Assembly: GCF_007176755.1 (NCBI RefSeq)
Contig: NZ_BJTV01000003.1
Span: 124,001 to 188,000, forward strand
Direction of reading: 5' to 3'
Source: Streptomyces sp. 1-11
GTDB lineage: Bacteria > Actinomycetota > Actinomycetes > Streptomycetales > Streptomycetaceae
DNA length: 64,000 nt
Position numbers and translations under genes: made by a program. The notes below the pieces were generated by a model, which saw only the letters and a program-made list of their open reading frames with translations, searched no databases and was not told the DNA's origin. Positions 61,470 through 64,000 of this stretch are shown piece after piece; the first letter of the stretch is position 1; each line of letters begins with the position of its first letter.

Positions 61470-62150
61470 TCAGTGGCCGGACGGCCGCACCAGACCCGAC
61501 TCGTAGGCGAAGACGGCCGCCTGGGTGCGGTCGCGCAGCCCCAGCTTCACCAGGATCCGGCCCACGTGCGTCTTCACGGTCTGCTCGGCCACCACCAGCC
61601 GGCCGGCTATCTCCGCGTTCGACAGCCCTTGCGCGATCAGCGTCAGCACCTCCGTCTCCCGTTCCGTCAGAGCGCCGACCCGCCGCATCAGCGGGCGCCG
61701 GGGCGTGCCGTCCAGGCGGGTGAACTCGGCGATCAGACGCCGGGTGATGCCCGGGGCGAGCAGCGCGTCCCCGGCCGCCACCACCCGGACCGCCTCGGCG
61801 AGCTGGTCGGCGGAGGCGTCCTTCAGCAGGAACCCGGAGGCCCCCGCGCGCAGCGCCTCGTACACGTACTCGTCCAGGTCGAACGTGGTCAGCACCAGGA
61901 CCCTGACGTCCGGGTGATCGGCGGTGATGCGCCGGGTCGCCTCGATGCCGCCCAGCTCGGGCATCCGGATGTCCATCAGCACCACGTCGGGCGCCAGTTC
62001 ACGGACCTTGGCGATCGCGTCCAGACCGTGCACCGCCTGGCCGACCACCTCGATGCCGGGCTTGGTGTCGAGCAGCACGGTGAAGCCCTGGCGGACCATC
62101 TGCTGGTCGTCGGCTACGAGTACGCGGATGGGGCAGGCGCCGCTGGTCAT
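61470..62150 (-). CDS. NarL/LuxR-type response regulator, system 2
   Basis: 226 residues, starting MTSGACPIRVLVADDQQMVR. Phospho-Asp in VVLMDIRMPELGG, Lys in GFLLKDAS, and LuxR HTH with LTERETEVLTLIAQGLSNAE and TVKTHVGRILVKLGLRDRTQ. Nearly the same recognition helix as system 1, so target overlap is likely. Its ATG overlaps the stop of histidine kinase 2 (ATGA). Confidence 0.94.
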   Translation of the reverse strand: MTSGACPIRVLVADDQQMVRQGFTVLLDTKPGIEVVGQAVHGLDAIAKVRELAPDVVLMDIRMPELGGIEATRRITADHPDVRVLVLTTFDLDEYVYEALRAGASGFLLKDASADQLAEAVRVVAAGDALLAPGITRRLIAEFTRLDGTPRRPLMRRVGALTERETEVLTLIAQGLSNAEIAGRLVVAEQTVKTHVGRILVKLGLRDRTQAAVFAYESGLVRPSGH

Positions 62151-63529
62151 GGCGTCCGGTCTCCTGTCGTGGACGGGCGGGGCGGGCCGGGCTGTTCCGG
62201 CCGGGGCGGCGGCAGCGTGCCGTGCGGGAGGAAGGCCGTGACCGAGAAACCGCCGTCCGGAGCCGGGACGGCGGTGACGTGGCCGCCGAGCATCGCCGCC
62301 CGCTCCCGCATGCCGAGCAGCCCGTGCCCGGCCCCCGGGGAGGGCGGGACCGGTCGGCGCGGGCGGGAGTTGGTCACCGCGAGCCGCAGCCCGTCCGGGC
62401 CGTGCGCGACCTCGACCCGGACGGTCGAACCGGGCGCGTGCCGCAGGGCGTTGCTCAGCGCCTCCTGCACGATCCGGTACGCCGACAGCTCCACCCCGGG
62501 GGCGCAGGGCCGCACCACGCCCCTGACCTCGGCGGTCACGTCCAGCCCGGCCGCCCGGGTGTTCTCGATCAGCGCGCCGAGCCGGTCGAGCGTGGGCTGC
62601 GGGGCGTCCGGGGCGGCGCCGGTGCCGGGGTCGCCCAGGCCGTAGGGGTCCTCGGGGTTCTCCGAGCGCAGCACCCCGAGCACCCGGCGCAGTTCGGTGA
62701 GCGCCTCCAGCGCGTTCTGCCGTATGCCCGCGAGGTTCTCGACCAGCTCCGGTGACGGCCGCTCGACGAGGTGCGGGGCCACCTGCGCCTGGATGGAGAT
62801 GACCGACATGTGGTGCGCGACCACGTCGTGCAGTTCCCGGGCGATGCGGCTGCGCTCCTCCAGCAGGGTGCGGCGGGCCCGCTCCTCGGAGGTCAGGGAG
62901 GTCTGCTCGACGAGTTCCGCGCGGGCCACGCGGCGGTCGCGCAGGGCGGCGCCGAGCACCACGACGACCGCGGACAGGACGACGGCGAGGACTCCGGTGG
63001 GCTGGTAGTGCGAGCCGCCCCACACGCCCTGCAGGAGCCAGGTGACCAGTGCGGTCAGGGCCAGCGCCTCGGCCGAGACCCGGGTGCGCACGCGCAGCGC
63101 GAGCAGCAGCAGGACGAGCAGGTGGGCGACGATGCCGGCCGCGGTCCAGGGCCAGGTGAACGTCACGCCGGGCACCAGGTCCAGCCTGCCGCGCACCGCC
63201 GCCGCGCCCACCACGGTCCCGGCCGTCGACAGCCACCAGCCCGCTACGGGCCGCCACATCGCGAGCACGATCGCGCCGCCCTGCGCCAGGGCGATCAGGA
63301 AGGCCGCTCCGGGCTGCAGGTGACCGTTGTCCCCGAGCTGCGCGCCGCCGCCGACGGTGACTCCGAACGCGGCCAGGCACAGCAGGCCGTGCGGCAGCCA
63401 GCGCAGCCACTTGGAGGCGGGCAGCGGATCCGGCCGGAAGTCCCAGAGGTCGCCGTGCAGCACCCGCAACCGGCGCCGCCACCGGTCCGCGAGCAGCACC
63501 GGGCTCCGGCGGCCCCCCGTCTCCGTCAC
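62147..63529 (-). CDS. NarL-partner sensor histidine kinase, system 2
   Basis: 460 residues from the GTG at 63529 (VTETGGRRS), chosen because it matches the start of the system 1 kinase and TAGGGT lies 7 nt before it; a GTG at 63538 is the longer alternative. About five transmembrane helices, HisKA_3 with IARELHDVVAHHMSVISIQA, HATPase_c with VQEALSNALRHAPG and GHGLLGMRERAAMLGG. Promoter hexamer overlaps the stop codon of the upstream acyltransferase gene. Confidence 0.93.
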   Translation of the reverse strand: MTETGGRRSPVLLADRWRRRLRVLHGDLWDFRPDPLPASKWLRWLPHGLLCLAAFGVTVGGGAQLGDNGHLQPGAAFLIALAQGGAIVLAMWRPVAGWWLSTAGTVVGAAAVRGRLDLVPGVTFTWPWTAAGIVAHLLVLLLLALRVRTRVSAEALALTALVTWLLQGVWGGSHYQPTGVLAVVLSAVVVVLGAALRDRRVARAELVEQTSLTSEERARRTLLEERSRIARELHDVVAHHMSVISIQAQVAPHLVERPSPELVENLAGIRQNALEALTELRRVLGVLRSENPEDPYGLGDPGTGAAPDAPQPTLDRLGALIENTRAAGLDVTAEVRGVVRPCAPGVELSAYRIVQEALSNALRHAPGSTVRVEVAHGPDGLRLAVTNSRPRRPVPPSPGAGHGLLGMRERAAMLGGHVTAVPAPDGGFSVTAFLPHGTLPPPRPEQPGPPRPSTTGDRTP

Positions 63530-63539
63530 ACGGTCCACC

Positions 63540-64000
63540 CTAGGTCCTGTCGTCAGGGCTGAGGAGCCCGTGAGTCCGGTGGCCGGCGCCCGCCGCGCCC
63601 CGGTCCGCCGCGCGGTGCACGCGGACCACCCGGGACCGGCCGGCGGAACCGCCGCTCGCGCCGCGGCGGCGGGCGCCCTGCTCGCAGGAGCGGAACACCG
63701 CCCAGTACAGGGCGAGTACGGCGGTGAACACCGGCAGCCACAGGAGCCGGGCCACGACCCAGCGCAGGCCGTCCGGCTGGGTGTGCAGGCCGGGGAGCCG
63801 GCCGGCCGCGAGGGCGGTGACCGTGGTGGTCATCAGGGCCGTCTGGTGCCACAGGAAGACGGTCATCGCGGAGAGGTTGACCAGGGCCACGGCCGCCCAG
63901 GCGAGCGGGCGGCGCATCGCCCGGCGCAGCCGGCCGCGCAGCAGGAGGGCCAGCCCGCACTGGGCCAGACCGAAGGTCACGGCCGCCAGGGTCGGCGGGT
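63540..64000 (-). CDS. Acyltransferase-3-family membrane protein, N-terminus outside window
   Basis: The visible ~152 C-terminal residues include two to three transmembrane helices (FGLAQCGLALLLRGRL; WAAVALVNLSAMTVFLWHQT; ARLLWLPVFTAVLALYWAVF), and the NLSAMTVFLWHQTALM motif is characteristic of the acyltransferase-3 (OafA/YrhL) family. It ends in a basic Ser/Gly/Arg-rich cytoplasmic tail. The frame remains open to the window end. It probably acylates a cell-surface glycan; substrate unknown. Confidence 0.8.
   Translation of the reverse strand, partial: PPTLAAVTFGLAQCGLALLLRGRLRRAMRRPLAWAAVALVNLSAMTVFLWHQTALMTTTVTALAAGRLPGLHTQPDGLRWVVARLLWLPVFTAVLALYWAVFRSCEQGARRRGASGGSAGRSRVVRVHRAADRGAAGAGHRTHGLLSPDDRT

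Overview
This window is a very GC-rich actinobacterial chromosome segment, almost certainly Streptomyces. The diagnostic content is a WhiB-family wblA, a Crp regulator, an M56/BlaI pair, a SigE-type sigma factor with its membrane partner, a cytochrome P450, a bldA-type TTA codon in one accessory gene, and strong third-position GC bias throughout. The backbone order nth-crp-(ArsA-like pair)-wblA-PBP ... ybaB-recR-lysC-asd ... purA ... P450 resembles the conserved core of Streptomyces genomes.

Layout. 1-4.5 kb: a MarP-like membrane protease (cut by the left edge), a NUDIX CoA pyrophosphatase and endonuclease III on the minus strand, divergent from crp; then a stand-alone nucleotidyltransferase. 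4.5-15.9 kb: an MBL-fold hydrolase translationally coupled to a NUDIX protein, RidA coupled to a 53-aa DUF4177-type protein, a coupled pair of ArsA/GET3-like ATPases, wblA, a bifunctional penicillin-binding protein, a YqeY protein, a metallophosphoesterase and a Pr6Pr membrane protein. 15.97-21.16 kb: tRNA-Pro(CGG) carrying a decayed 5.1-kb island bounded by a 48-bp direct repeat of the tRNA 3' half. The island holds an integrase relic, a transposon-like unit with a VOC passenger gene, an OGG-fold protein and plasmid-type hypotheticals. A second integrase relic lies just outside the distal repeat, so elements have accreted in tandem at this tRNA. 21.5-23.3 kb: an SDR with a TTA codon and a DUF4253 protein. 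23.7-26.4 kb: an arsenic cassette (arsR-acr3-arsC, divergent arsI).

26.4-44 kb: secreted and EF-hand proteins, TerB, M56/BlaI, an AhpD-like protein, an RCK-domain membrane protein, an S9 peptidase, SURF1, the sigma/membrane-partner pair, asd-lysC (with an internal start for a beta subunit), and DUF5063-recR-ybaB. 44-53 kb: a SLATT protein, a membrane-anchored PstS-like protein, a large Ser/Thr kinase with a repeat-built linker, a class III aminotransferase, a GntR regulator, a hypothetical and purA. 53.9-64 kb: a diacylglycerol-kinase-like protein with a degenerate signature, a MarR regulator divergent from an ABC exporter, a P450, two tandem paralogous NarL-type two-component systems, and an acyltransferase cut by the right edge.

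A recurrent theme is a TANNNT-like hexamer placed 6-7 nt before the start codon in about fifteen genes, the signature expected of leaderless mRNAs. Most adjacent co-directional genes are coupled by ATGA/GTGA overlaps, and convergent pairs are separated by strong hairpins.
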